Part shown: one piece after another, positions 26,858-35,211 of the stretch
Numbering within the stretch: the stretch's first letter is position 1
Layout: each line of letters begins with the position of its first letter
NCBI GenBank assembly: GCA_023957775.1
Contig: JAMLGR010000012.1
Coordinates: 62,001-126,000 of the forward strand
Reading direction: 5' to 3'
From: Fimbriimonadaceae bacterium
GTDB lineage: Bacteria > Armatimonadota > Fimbriimonadia > Fimbriimonadales > Fimbriimonadaceae
DNA length: 64,000 nt
The notes under the pieces: generated by a model
Databases searched by the model: none
What the model was told of the DNA's origin: nothing
What the model saw: the letters and a program-made list of their open reading frames with translations, nothing else
Position numbers and translations under genes: made by a program

Positions 26858-26886
26858 CGGGCGCACCTCCGGGTTGTCGTTTGCAT
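26839..26886 (-). CDS. possible 15-residue leader peptide
   Basis: ATG at 26886 has an excellent ribosome site, AAGGAG with 5-nt spacing, and encodes MQTTTRRCARWLVTS before a TGA at 26841-26839. It is out of frame with the transglutaminase-porin gene and overlaps its first 19 bases. It may be a coupling leader, or the ribosome site may really serve the downstream ATG. Low confidence that the peptide matters. Confidence 0.35.
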   Translation of the reverse strand: MQTTTRRCARWLVTS

Positions 26887-26934
26887 GATGTCTCCTTGAT
26901 ATGAGAGCGAGCGTTTCCGCAAGCCTCTCGCAAT

Positions 26935-26940
26935 TATAAT
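26935..26940 (+). promoter_or_regulatory. -10 box upstream of the UroD-family gene
   Basis: Perfect TATAAT, 41 nt before the ATG at 26982. A -35 candidate (GTTTCC) lies 16 nt upstream but is a poor match. Confidence 0.45.
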
Positions 26941-26981
26941 GGGATGAGGCAGAACGTGGTGCCCGGCCACCCCTGAACGGA

Positions 26982-27983
26982 ATGAACTCCCTCGAACGCA
27001 CCCTCCTATTTCTTCGCGGAGAAACCGTGGACCGTGTGCCGTTTCACCCGATCGTCATGCGGTTTGCCGCACTCCACGCAGGGGTCCCGTACAGGGCCTT
27101 CTGCCTCGATCCGGAGGCCCATGTCGAGGCCATGGCACGGACTGCCGCCGACTTCGGAATGGACTGGGTCAACGTCATGTCCGATCCCTATGCGGAGGTC
27201 GAGGCGTTTGGCATGGAGGTGCGGTATCCCGAAAACGGACTGCCGCATGAAACGGGCCCGCTCGCAGCAACTGCAGCGGAGGTGGAGACCCTTCGCGCGC
27301 CTCAGGACCTCACCCACCCTCGGCTGGACGGGCGGATTTGTCAGATCGAGCGCTTTGCCCGTCGCTTCGGCGACCAGCAGTTCATCGTGGGATGGGTGGA
27401 GGGACCCTTCGCGGTGTACTCGTTGTGGCGGGGTTTGGCGGACGCGTGTATGGACCTGTACGACGATCCCGCGGCCGTCGGGCGGGGCGTGGAGATCGCA
27501 GTCGCCTTCGCCAAGCGGTTTGCGGAGGCGCAGGTGCGGGCCGGAGCCCACGCGATCGGGATGGGGGATGCCGCGTGCTCCCAAATCGGCCCCGAGCAGT
27601 ACCGCGAGTTCTTCCTCGAAGGGGAGAAAGAGATCGTGGCCCACGTGCACTCGCTCGGGGCGCTGGCGAAGCTGCACATTTGCGGGAACACCTCCCGGCT
27701 GCTGCCCGACATGATCGACACTGGGGCCGACATCGTCGATGTGGATCATCTCGCCGGCTCGATGGCCCCCCACGCGGCGTTGTTGGCGCCACACCAGGTG
27801 TTCTGCGGCTCTTCCGATCCGGTCGGTGTCGTGCGCGACGCGACACCGGAGGCGGTGTTCGCCTCCGCGCGGCGGTGCCGTGAGGAGGCCGGGGAACGCG
27901 CGATCGTCTCCGCGGGGTGCGAGATTCCGCCCGACACCAGCGACGCGAACGTCCGCGCCCTGGCGCGCGCGGCGGCCCTTTGA
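26982..27983 (+). CDS. uroporphyrinogen decarboxylase family protein (MtaA/CmuA-like methyltransferase group)
   Basis: 333 residues. URO-D superfamily barrel, with the subgroup that works on corrinoid or thiol substrates suggested by the zinc-type ligands HIC in AKLHICGNTSRLLPDM and the Cys in IVSAGCEIPPDTSD. True HemE motifs (RQAGR near the N-terminus) are absent, so haem synthesis is unlikely. Other marks are RTLLFLRGETVDRVPFHP and GMGDAACSQIGPEQYREFFL. Likely first gene of an operon with the PLP enzyme and the PqqB-like hydrolase. Confidence 0.8.
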   Translation: MNSLERTLLFLRGETVDRVPFHPIVMRFAALHAGVPYRAFCLDPEAHVEAMARTAADFGMDWVNVMSDPYAEVEAFGMEVRYPENGLPHETGPLAATAAEVETLRAPQDLTHPRLDGRICQIERFARRFGDQQFIVGWVEGPFAVYSLWRGLADACMDLYDDPAAVGRGVEIAVAFAKRFAEAQVRAGAHAIGMGDAACSQIGPEQYREFFLEGEKEIVAHVHSLGALAKLHICGNTSRLLPDMIDTGADIVDVDHLAGSMAPHAALLAPHQVFCGSSDPVGVVRDATPEAVFASARRCREEAGERAIVSAGCEIPPDTSDANVRALARAAAL

Positions 27984-28023
27984 TTGGGAAGGGACCCGGG
28001 CGGGTGTGTCGAACTCCAACGGC

Positions 28024-29298
28024 ATGTTGAGCCGCCGTGCCTTTCTGGGGTCCGCGATCGCCGCCGGAGCGTTTCGCGACGACACCCTCGACCTTGTCGC
28101 CAAACTCGTCAGCAAAGCCGACGGCGTGCCCGAATTGTGTGCCGAGGACGAGGATTTCTGGATCCAGATTCAGCAGGCGTTCACCCTCGACCGCAACTTC
28201 GCGAACTTCAACAACGGGGGCGTCTGCCCGTCCCCGCGGGTGGTGCTCGAGGCGCTCGAACGGCAGTTGGAGTACTCCAACCAGGGGCCGAGCTACCTGA
28301 TGTGGCGGCACCTGGAGCCTGAAATCGAGTCGGTCCGACGTCGGTTGGCCGCGGTGTTCGGATGCGACCCCGAAGAGATGGCCATCACCCGGAACGCGTC
28401 CGAGGCGCTGGAGATCTGCCTCCTCGGGTTCGACCTCGAGCCCGGGGACGAAGTGCTCACCAGCGACCTGGACTACCCGCGCATGGTCACCACGATCAAG
28501 CAGCGCGAGCGACGCGATGGAATCAAGCTCGTGCAGGTCGAGGTGCCACCCGTCGTGCGGTCCACCTCGGAGATCGTGAAGCGGTTCGAGCAAGGAATCA
28601 CCCCCCGGACGAGACTGATCTTGGTGTCGCAGGTGGTCTTCCTCAACGGACAGATCAACCCGGTGCGCGAAGTCTGCCTGTTGGGTCGCAAGCGCGGCAT
28701 CCCCGTCATCGTCGATGGCGCGCACGCGTTCGCCCAGTTCCCGTTCACGCGCGACGGGCTGCAGTGCGACTACTACGGGTGCTCGCTGCATAAGTGGCTG
28801 ATGGCCCCCATCGGCACCGGCTTCCTCTCCGTGAGGAAGGAGAAGATCGCGGGCCTGTGGCCGATGATGGCCGCGGCGGAGGAGCAGACGGAGAACATCC
28901 GCAAGTTCGAGGAGATCGGGACGCATCCCGCCGCGAACCACAACGCGATCGCGGAGGCGCTGACCTTCCACGAGCTGATCGGAGTCGAGCGCAAGGCCGC
29001 GCGCCTGCGGGCCCTGCGGTCCCGATGGACGCGGGTCCTCGCCGACGAGCCCAAGGTGCGCTTCCACACCAACCTCCAGCCAGCGCACTCGTGCGGCCTG
29101 ACCACCGTCGAGGTGGTGGGGATCGAGCCCGGGGACCTCGCAGGTTGGTTGCTCGATAAGCACGGGGTGTTCGTCACCGGCATCAACCACCCGAGCTTCA
29201 AGGGCATCCGCGTGACCCCGAACGTCTACACCACGTTCGAAGAGATCGACCGCTTCGCCGCGGCCATGCGCATCGCCGCGCGGGAGGGGATCGCGTGA
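28024..29298 (+). CDS. Tat-exported aminotransferase class V-fold PLP enzyme
   Basis: 424 residues from ATG; an in-frame GTG at 28006 would add six residues and is also possible. MLSRRAFLGSAIAAGAF is a twin-arginine signal, consistent with export after PLP loading in the cytoplasm. Class V features: NFANFNNGGVCPSP, MAITRNASEALEIC, IVDGAHAFAQFPF and the PLP lysine in YGCSLHKWLMAP. Related exported proteins resemble isopenicillin-N epimerases, but the substrate is unknown. Its TGA overlaps the GTG of the next gene. Confidence 0.87.
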   Translation: MLSRRAFLGSAIAAGAFRDDTLDLVAKLVSKADGVPELCAEDEDFWIQIQQAFTLDRNFANFNNGGVCPSPRVVLEALERQLEYSNQGPSYLMWRHLEPEIESVRRRLAAVFGCDPEEMAITRNASEALEICLLGFDLEPGDEVLTSDLDYPRMVTTIKQRERRDGIKLVQVEVPPVVRSTSEIVKRFEQGITPRTRLILVSQVVFLNGQINPVREVCLLGRKRGIPVIVDGAHAFAQFPFTRDGLQCDYYGCSLHKWLMAPIGTGFLSVRKEKIAGLWPMMAAAEEQTENIRKFEEIGTHPAANHNAIAEALTFHELIGVERKAARLRALRSRWTRVLADEPKVRFHTNLQPAHSCGLTTVEVVGIEPGDLAGWLLDKHGVFVTGINHPSFKGIRVTPNVYTTFEEIDRFAAAMRIAAREGIA

Positions 29299-30128
29299 TC
29301 CTCGCGGCACTCGCCGGACTCGTCCTCGCCCCGCGGTGGGAGCTGGTGGTGCTCGGTGTCGCCCAGGATGCGGGCATGCCCCACTTGGGCTGCATGAAGG
29401 GCGCGTGCAAAGAGGTCCACGACGGGTTGCGGAAGCCGGAGAAGGTCGCTTGCCTCGGCCTGATCGACCGCACGACCGGCACGAACTACCTCTTCGACGC
29501 GACCCCCGACATGTCGGAACAACTCTACGCCCTCAATGGCGGACACCCGCCCGACGGCGTGTTCCTGACGCACGCCCACCTCGGACACTACACGGGCTTG
29601 ATGTACTTCGGCCGGGAGTCGATCGGCGCGAAGAAAGTGCCGGTATGGGGCACCGAGCGGATGCGGAAGTTCCTGGCGGACAACGGGCCATGGAGTCTGC
29701 TGGTGACCCTCGGGAACATCGACCTGAACCCCTTGGTGCCCGACGAGGGCGTCGCGCTTCCCGGTGGGGTCACGGTGACACCCTTCCTCGTGCCGCATCG
29801 CGACGAGTTCACGGACACCGTGGGCTTTCGCATCGACGGTCCCAACCGAAAGGCCGTGTTCATTCCCGACATCGATCAGTGGGAGCGATGGAACCGCTCG
29901 ATCCGAGACCTTGCGGACAAGGTGGATCTGCTGTTCGTGGACGGCACGTTCGGCGAGCCCGCCGAGATCGGGCGCAACCTCGCGGAAATCCCGCACCCGA
30001 TGGTGCCGCACACGCGCGAACTCCTGCGCGGAGCCCGCGCCAAGCTATGGTTCATCCATCTCAACCACACCAACGCCGAGCGCGACGCGCCCGACGCGGT
30101 GAAGGAAGGCATGCGCTTCGAGTTATGA
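29295..30128 (+). CDS. secreted PqqB-like metallo-beta-lactamase-fold hydrolase
   Basis: 277 residues from GTG (GTGA overlap with the PLP enzyme gene), with a short signal (ILAALAGLVLAPRW). VLGVAQDAGMPHLGCMKGAC resembles the N-terminus of PqqB. The metal motif reads THAHLGHYTGL, so the aspartate of the usual HxHxDH is replaced by Gly. Later ligands are in VPHRDEF, FIPDID and WFIHLNHTN. It is probably a PqqB-type protein of unknown substrate and not a PQQ gene, since no other pqq genes are near. The 3' end overlaps the convergent CocE gene by 6 bp. Confidence 0.8.
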   Translation: MILAALAGLVLAPRWELVVLGVAQDAGMPHLGCMKGACKEVHDGLRKPEKVACLGLIDRTTGTNYLFDATPDMSEQLYALNGGHPPDGVFLTHAHLGHYTGLMYFGRESIGAKKVPVWGTERMRKFLADNGPWSLLVTLGNIDLNPLVPDEGVALPGGVTVTPFLVPHRDEFTDTVGFRIDGPNRKAVFIPDIDQWERWNRSIRDLADKVDLLFVDGTFGEPAEIGRNLAEIPHPMVPHTRELLRGARAKLWFIHLNHTNAERDAPDAVKEGMRFEL

Positions 30129-32429
30129 CTTTGGCAATTCGTGGAACCGCAGGGCGCTCGGCCGCGCGACGTCGTGGAAGATCGTCTGGTGCGCGGTGAC
30201 CATGCGCGTCCCCGTCGTCACCGGCTCCCCCGTGTTGAGGTTCCTGGCGTAGTTCGGGAACATCGCGCTGGTCACGATCACGCCGATGCGGTGTCCCGGC
30301 TTGAAGGCGTGGGCGGTGTCCCACAGGTCCAACGTCAACGAGTAGAGGTGCCCGGGTTCGAGCAACTCGGGGCGGTCCATGTTGTGCCGATACTGAGCAC
30401 GCAGTTTCCCCGGCATCCCGACCAACCGCATGACGCCCTTCTCGTCGAAGTCCACCAGCATCGCAAAGAAGTCGGTGTCCACGACGTCGGTCTTGAAGTA
30501 GAGGTCCACCGAAAGCGGCCCTCCGACGAGTGTCTCCTCCTTGAGGGGCTCGGTCTTGAAGAGCGCGTAGTCGTCCTTGGTGCGAGCCTCCAACACGGTG
30601 CTTCCGCCGCCCGTACCGATCTCCAGCGTGTCCTGGAGCTTGAAGTCCGAGGGGTCGTAGGTGTAGGTGGTGGGCTTTGGCATGCCCTGCTTCTGTTCGC
30701 TCAGGAGGCCGTCGGCGGCGAAGTACAGGGTCGTCTCCGGCGCCTCCTTGGGCGGCCAGTCGGCGAACGTGCGCCACTCGTTGTCGCCGGTCACGAAGAT
30801 CTTCACCTTCGGCAGGGCGTCGAGAACGGGCTTGTCCTTGAGCCATCGGTCGAACCACCGCAGGTAGACGGAGTTCAGCTCGAGGATGGCCCCGGGCCCA
30901 TAGTCGACGTCGCCCATGCTGGACGTCGTGTTGAACAGGTGCGTCCACGGGCCGTAGATCAGGTACTGGTTGGGCTTGTGCAAGGCGCGCATCCGCTCCC
31001 AGTTGGTCTTCGTGCCGATGCCGTCCCCATCCCACCATCCGCTGATCATCAGGGCGGGGATGTCCACGTTCTTGAGGTCGCTTTGGAAGTTGCCCGGGGC
31101 GAACGCCTTGTTGGTCGTGCGGGTCCACCAATCGTCCACGAAGGGCACGTCGTAGCCGAGCACGGCGTCGTCGGCCTTCGTGATCGGCAGGCTGAGGAGG
31201 CCGCTGAAGTGGGTGACGGGAGCGAACGCCCCACCGACCCCTTCTTGGCCCTGCACCACCCGGGCCCACCAGATCGAGCCGAAGAGGAACGGGATTCCGT
31301 GGTCCCACGGGATGTTGTAGAACATGTCGGGCGGAGACACTTGCGGCACGATGCACTTGAGCGCGGGCGGCTTCTCGACCGCGGCCTGCCACTGCACCAT
31401 GCCGAGGTACGAGCCCCCGATCATGCCGACCTTGCCGTCGCTCCAAGGCTGCTTCGAGATCCACTCGATCGTGTCGAAACCGTCCGCGCGCTCGGGCATG
31501 AACGGGTTCCAGTCGCCCTTGCTGTCGCCGCGCCCGCGCACGTCCTGCGCGATGAAAACGTAGCCGCGCTTGGCCCACCATTCGGCCTCGATCGCGGACG
31601 CCGCCCGCCCGTAGGGCGAGCGGACGAGGATCGCGGGGTACTTGCCTTCGGCCGTCGGGCGTGCCATGTCCGCGGCGAGCTCCACCCCGTCGCGCACGGG
31701 AATCTTCACCCCGCGCTCGACCTTGGCGGTGAACGTGGGCTGGCTGAGCTCGGGCATCTTGGTCGTCGGGTCCACAAACAAGGCCTCGTACCCCTTGGCG
31801 CCCACGTCGAGGCGCTGCGTCGGGACGAGCCAGCCCACGACCTCCTTCTTCGGGTTCAGAAAGACGTCGATCTCGACGTTGGGGAGCTTGACGCGGTAGG
31901 CGTCGATCACCTCGGCCTTGCCGCCGACCTCGATGCTCTTCGTGGCGAGGCGCACGATCTCGAAGGGCATCTCGGCAAGGGCTTCGGGGAGGAAGGTGGA
32001 GACCTTCTGGGAAGGGGGGCCATCCGGATTGAACTGCCCGATGGCCGTCGAGAGAATCCACGGATGGTAGTTCGAGAACACCGCGCTGGGAGGGGTGAAC
32101 TTGCCCTCGGTCGTCTTGTCGTTGACCGTGACCCGGGTCTTGCCGTCCGCTCCCGTGAGGACGGCCTTCTGCGGGCCGGCCTCCTGCTCGAGTCGGAACT
32201 CGACCAGCTTGCCGTCGACGAACCGGCCGGTCAGCACGCTGTCGATCTTCTGTGTCGCCACCGAGAGGTGTGTCTCCGAGCGGAACGTCCCGTCGGCGTG
32301 GCGCTCGTACACCGTGGTGGCGATCTGGGACTCGGCGACACGCCACACGAGCTCCTTGGGTTGCCCCACGGCGATGGCCGCAAGCAGGGTCGCAAGGGTT
32401 GGGAGAAGCCAGCGCAAAGACCGCATCAT
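30123..32429 (-). CDS. secreted CocE/NonD family hydrolase
   Basis: 768 residues with a signal peptide (MMRSLRWLLPTLATLLAAIA). Residues 25-240 are an unassigned beta-rich N-terminal region. The X-Pro dipeptidyl-peptidase/cocaine-esterase-like catalytic domain follows: VRSPYGRAA, VFIAQDVRGRGDSKGDWNPF, nucleophile Ser in GMIGGSYLGMVQW and the His in YGPWTHLF. A C-terminal jelly roll (PLSVDLYFKTDVVDTDFFAM) completes the family layout. It probably cleaves esters or acyl-peptides in the periplasm. A leaderless-type TAGACT lies 6 nt before the ATG. Confidence 0.9.
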   Translation of the reverse strand: MMRSLRWLLPTLATLLAAIAVGQPKELVWRVAESQIATTVYERHADGTFRSETHLSVATQKIDSVLTGRFVDGKLVEFRLEQEAGPQKAVLTGADGKTRVTVNDKTTEGKFTPPSAVFSNYHPWILSTAIGQFNPDGPPSQKVSTFLPEALAEMPFEIVRLATKSIEVGGKAEVIDAYRVKLPNVEIDVFLNPKKEVVGWLVPTQRLDVGAKGYEALFVDPTTKMPELSQPTFTAKVERGVKIPVRDGVELAADMARPTAEGKYPAILVRSPYGRAASAIEAEWWAKRGYVFIAQDVRGRGDSKGDWNPFMPERADGFDTIEWISKQPWSDGKVGMIGGSYLGMVQWQAAVEKPPALKCIVPQVSPPDMFYNIPWDHGIPFLFGSIWWARVVQGQEGVGGAFAPVTHFSGLLSLPITKADDAVLGYDVPFVDDWWTRTTNKAFAPGNFQSDLKNVDIPALMISGWWDGDGIGTKTNWERMRALHKPNQYLIYGPWTHLFNTTSSMGDVDYGPGAILELNSVYLRWFDRWLKDKPVLDALPKVKIFVTGDNEWRTFADWPPKEAPETTLYFAADGLLSEQKQGMPKPTTYTYDPSDFKLQDTLEIGTGGGSTVLEARTKDDYALFKTEPLKEETLVGGPLSVDLYFKTDVVDTDFFAMLVDFDEKGVMRLVGMPGKLRAQYRHNMDRPELLEPGHLYSLTLDLWDTAHAFKPGHRIGVIVTSAMFPNYARNLNTGEPVTTGTRMVTAHQTIFHDVARPSALRFHELPKS

Positions 32430-32435
32430 GGGCCC

Positions 32436-32441
32436 AGTCTA
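32436..32441 (-). promoter_or_regulatory. -10 box of a leaderless transcript (CocE gene)
   Basis: TAGACT on the minus strand, then GGGCCC (6 nt), then the ATG at 32429. Confidence 0.55.
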
Positions 32442-32508
32442 TCCCGCCCGCGAGGACCCGTACAGTCCTCCGATGGAGGGACGTGCCGTCGTGCGGCGGA
32501 CCCCGGCG

Positions 32509-32514
32509 TAGAAT
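32509..32514 (+). promoter_or_regulatory. uvrB: -10 box of a leaderless transcript (uvrB)
   Basis: TAGAAT, then 6 nt (GAACGG), then the ATG at 32521. No Shine-Dalgarno sequence and no obvious LexA-type palindrome are present. Confidence 0.6.
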
Positions 32515-32520
32515 GAACGG

Positions 32521-34587
32521 ATGATCGTCTCCTACGACAGGCCCATCAAGCTGAGCCAAGACTTCTCTCCCAAGGGCGATCAGGCCGCGGCGATCGAAGG
32601 GTTGGTCGAGGGCCTCGATTCGGGGTACCGCTTCCAGACCCTGCTGGGCGCGACCGGCACCGGCAAGACCTACACGATGGCGAGCATCATCGCCAAGTCC
32701 CAGCGTCCCGCCCTCGTGATGGCGCACAACAAGACGCTGGCCGCCCAGTTGTGCCAGGAGTTCCGCGCGTTCTTTCCCGACAACGCGGTGCACTACTTCA
32801 TCAGCTACTACGACTACTATCAGCCCGAGGCGTACGTGCCCCAGTCCGACACATACATCGAGAAGGACTCGAGCACCAACGACGAGATCGACCGGCTGCG
32901 CCATGCCGCGACCCAGGCGCTGCTGGAGCGGCGCGACGTGATCGTCGTGGCTTCGGTGTCGTGCATCTACGGCTTGGGCTCGCCGAGCGAGTACGCGGAG
33001 TCGGTGATCACGTTTGAGAGCGGGCTGCCGTTCGACCTCGACGCCGCGCTGAAGAAGCTGGTGCAGATGCAGTTCGTGCGCAACGAGATGGCGTTGGAGC
33101 GCGGCACGTTCCGCGTGCGCGGCGACACGCTGGAGGTGCAGCCCAAGGACGAGGAGGTCGTGACCCGGATCGAGTTCTTCGGCGACTCGGTCGAGCGGAT
33201 TCGGCTCTTCGATCCCCTCACGCAGGAAGTGCTGGACGAACCCACGAAGGTCAGCATCTTTCCCGCGACGCACTACGTGACGCCGTGGGAGCGCCTCGAC
33301 GCGGTGATCGAACAGATCGAGGAGGAGCTGGAGCAGCAGTGCGCCGCGTTCACGCAGCAGAACAAGCTGCTCGAGGCGCAACGGCTTCGCCAGCGCACCG
33401 AGTTCGATCTTGAGATGATGCGGGAACTGGGCTACTGCAGCGGCATCGAGAACTACTCGCGCTACTTCGACGGGCGGGCGCCCGGCACCGCGCCGTACAC
33501 GCTGCTCGACTTCCTTCCCAGCGACGCCGTGGTGTTCATCGACGAGAGCCACCAGACCCTGCCGCAGATCCGGGCGATGTACAACGGGGACCAGCAGCGC
33601 AAGTCGGTGCTCGTCGACTACGGCTTTCGTTTGCCGTCGGCGCTCGATAACCGGCCGCTCAAGTTCGAGGAGTTCCTGACCCGGGTCAAGCAGGTGATCT
33701 TCGTGAGTGCGACCCCCGGCCCGTTCGAGGCCGAGAACGAGAGCAACCGCGTCGAGCAGATCATCCGCCCGACGTACCTGCTGGACCCCGAGGTCGTGGT
33801 GCGGCCGACCAAGGGCCAGATCGACGATCTCATGGCCGAGATCCAGACGCGGGTCGCGAAGAAGCAGCGCGCGCTCGTCACGACGCTCACCAAGAAGATG
33901 GCCGAGGATTTGACCGGTTATCTACAGGATTTGGGAGTGAAGGTGCAATACATTCACTCCAACGTGCATTCCTTGGAGCGCCCGGAGATTCTCCGCGATC
34001 TAAGACTGGGCGTCTACGACGTGATCGTGGGCGTGAACCTCTTGCGCGAGGGCCTCGACCTGCCGGAGGTCACGCTCGTCGCGATCCTGGACGCGGACAA
34101 GGAGGGCTTTCTTCGATCCGAGACGTCGCTGGTGCAGACCATTGGACGGGCCGCGCGCAACGTGGACGGGACCGTGATCCTCTATGCCGATCAGATGACC
34201 GGTTCAATGGAGCGGGCGATCGACGAGACGAACCGCCGCCGCGCGATCCAAGCCGCGTACAACGAGGAGCACGGTGTGGCTCCGGAGACGGTGAAGAAGG
34301 TCGTCCGCGAGACCGTGCGCTCCTACGACGCCGTGGCCGAGGTCGTGGCGCAGTACGGAGAGGGCATCGTCGATCCCGACAACCCCATCCGCCTCGAGGA
34401 TCTGCCTCTGCTGGTCAACGCGATGGAGCAGGAGATGAAAGACCTCGCCAAGGCGATGGAGTTCGAGAAGGCGGCCGCCCTCCGCGACGAGATCGCCGCC
34501 TTGCGCAAAAACCTCGGGGCCGTCGACGGCAAGTTGGGCGTGAGTTCGAAGAGGAAGCTTCCCGGCCGGCACGGCCGGGAGCGCTGA
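32521..34587 (+). CDS. uvrB: excinuclease ABC subunit B
   Basis: 688 residues, the full length for UvrB. Helicase-like damage-verification subunit of nucleotide excision repair. Walker A is [15 protein letters not shown], the beta-hairpin that clamps DNA is in [15 protein letters not shown], helicase motifs include [15 protein letters not shown] and [11 protein letters not shown], and [12 protein letters not shown] is motif VI. The C-terminal UVR domain that contacts UvrC is seen in [16 protein letters not shown]. It stands as a single gene closed by a perfect hairpin made of 7-bp repeats; uvrC, at 44449, also adjoins such an array. Confidence 0.98.
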   Translation: MIVSYDRPIKLSQDFSPKGDQAAAIEGLVEGLDSGYRFQTLLGATGTGKTYTMASIIAKSQRPALVMAHNKTLAAQLCQEFRAFFPDNAVHYFISYYDYYQPEAYVPQSDTYIEKDSSTNDEIDRLRHAATQALLERRDVIVVASVSCIYGLGSPSEYAESVITFESGLPFDLDAALKKLVQMQFVRNEMALERGTFRVRGDTLEVQPKDEEVVTRIEFFGDSVERIRLFDPLTQEVLDEPTKVSIFPATHYVTPWERLDAVIEQIEEELEQQCAAFTQQNKLLEAQRLRQRTEFDLEMMRELGYCSGIENYSRYFDGRAPGTAPYTLLDFLPSDAVVFIDESHQTLPQIRAMYNGDQQRKSVLVDYGFRLPSALDNRPLKFEEFLTRVKQVIFVSATPGPFEAENESNRVEQIIRPTYLLDPEVVVRPTKGQIDDLMAEIQTRVAKKQRALVTTLTKKMAEDLTGYLQDLGVKVQYIHSNVHSLERPEILRDLRLGVYDVIVGVNLLREGLDLPEVTLVAILDADKEGFLRSETSLVQTIGRAARNVDGTVILYADQMTGSMERAIDETNRRRAIQAAYNEEHGVAPETVKKVVRETVRSYDAVAEVVAQYGEGIVDPDNPIRLEDLPLLVNAMEQEMKDLAKAMEFEKAAALRDEIAALRKNLGAVDGKLGVSSKRKLPGRHGRER

Positions 34588-34633
34588 TCGTTGGTCGTTT
34601 GTCGGGGAGAGCCGTCGACAAACGACCAACGAT
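34587..34633. repeat. heptad hairpin after uvrB
   Basis: A perfect 18-bp stem, 34587-34604 pairing with 34616-34633, with an 11-nt loop GGGAGAGCCGT. The stem is built from 7-bp units (TGGTCGT, TTTGTCG on one side; ACGACAA, ACGACCA on the other). It starts on the last base of the uvrB stop codon and lies between convergent uvrB and hsp20. There is no T-run, so it is not a standard intrinsic terminator. Confidence 0.85.
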
Positions 34634-34650
34634 AGACGACTAGCGGGCGC

Positions 34651-35091
34651 TTACGAAGTCGCCTGCTTATTGATCGGGACCTTGCGACCCACGACGCCCG
34701 GCGCCTTCGGCACCAACACGGTGAGCACGCCGTGCTCGTAGGATGCCTCGACCTTCTCGCGATCGACCGGAATGTCGATGGTGAACGAGCGCTGGAAGGA
34801 ACCGTAGCTCCGCTCGATTCGAACGTAGTCCTCGCGATTCTCTTCCTTGGCGAACTCTCGCTCGCCTCGAATCGTGAGGACGTCGCCGACGAGCTCCACC
34901 TCGATCTTCTCCTCGTCCATGCCGGGCAGTTCGGCGACGAACTTCAGCGCCTCGGCCGTCTCCTTGATGTCCACAGCGGGCATCCAGGTGCCGCGCACTT
35001 CGTCGGACGCCCCGCCAAACATCTCGTCCATCATCTTGCCGAAGCGGTCGATGTCGCGAAGGCGTGCAAAGGGTGTGTAGCGGGTAATCAT
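34651..35091 (-). CDS. small heat shock protein Hsp20/IbpA family
   Basis: 146 residues from the ATG at 35091. A TTG at 35100 is only 3 nt from GGAGGT, while the ATG is 12 nt from it; neither spacing is ideal. The alpha-crystallin domain covers about residues 40-135: WMPAVDIKETAEALKFVAEL, GMDEEKIEVELVGDVLTIRG and ASYEHGVLTVLVPKAPG. ATP-independent holdase of unfolded proteins. It has its own strong promoter with an inverted repeat around it, suggesting stress control. Confidence 0.93.
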   Translation of the reverse strand: MITRYTPFARLRDIDRFGKMMDEMFGGASDEVRGTWMPAVDIKETAEALKFVAELPGMDEEKIEVELVGDVLTIRGEREFAKEENREDYVRIERSYGSFQRSFTIDIPVDREKVEASYEHGVLTVLVPKAPGVVGRKVPINKQATS

Positions 35092-35118
35092 CGTTCTCAA
35101 TTGACCTCCATTTTCGCC

Positions 35119-35165
35119 ACTTGAGTGTGGCTATATCATATAACAACCCTATTATGCGCTCAAGT
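35119..35165 (-). promoter_or_regulatory. hsp20 promoter with flanking inverted repeat
   Basis: On the minus strand TTGAGC (35163-35158), a 17-nt spacer and TATGAT (35140-35135) form the best sigma-70-type promoter in the window. The 7-bp inverted repeat ACTTGAG (35165-35159) and CTCAAGT (35125-35119) overlaps the -35 box and lies just after the -10, a position suitable for a repressor. It is not the CIRCE sequence. Confidence 0.65.
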
Positions 35166-35211
35166 TCCAAGAATCTCAAGATTTTCTGACGGGCACGGGT
35201 AGTGTTGGCTG

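Noticed and set aside
32461-32520. LexA/SOS box upstream of uvrB
   Set aside because: No CTGT-N8-ACAG-type or GAAC-N4-GTTC-type palindrome is present in the 60 bp before the start.
34587-34633. Standard intrinsic terminator for uvrB
   Set aside because: The stem is long and perfect, but the loop is large and no T-run follows on either strand; it is listed as a repeat hairpin.
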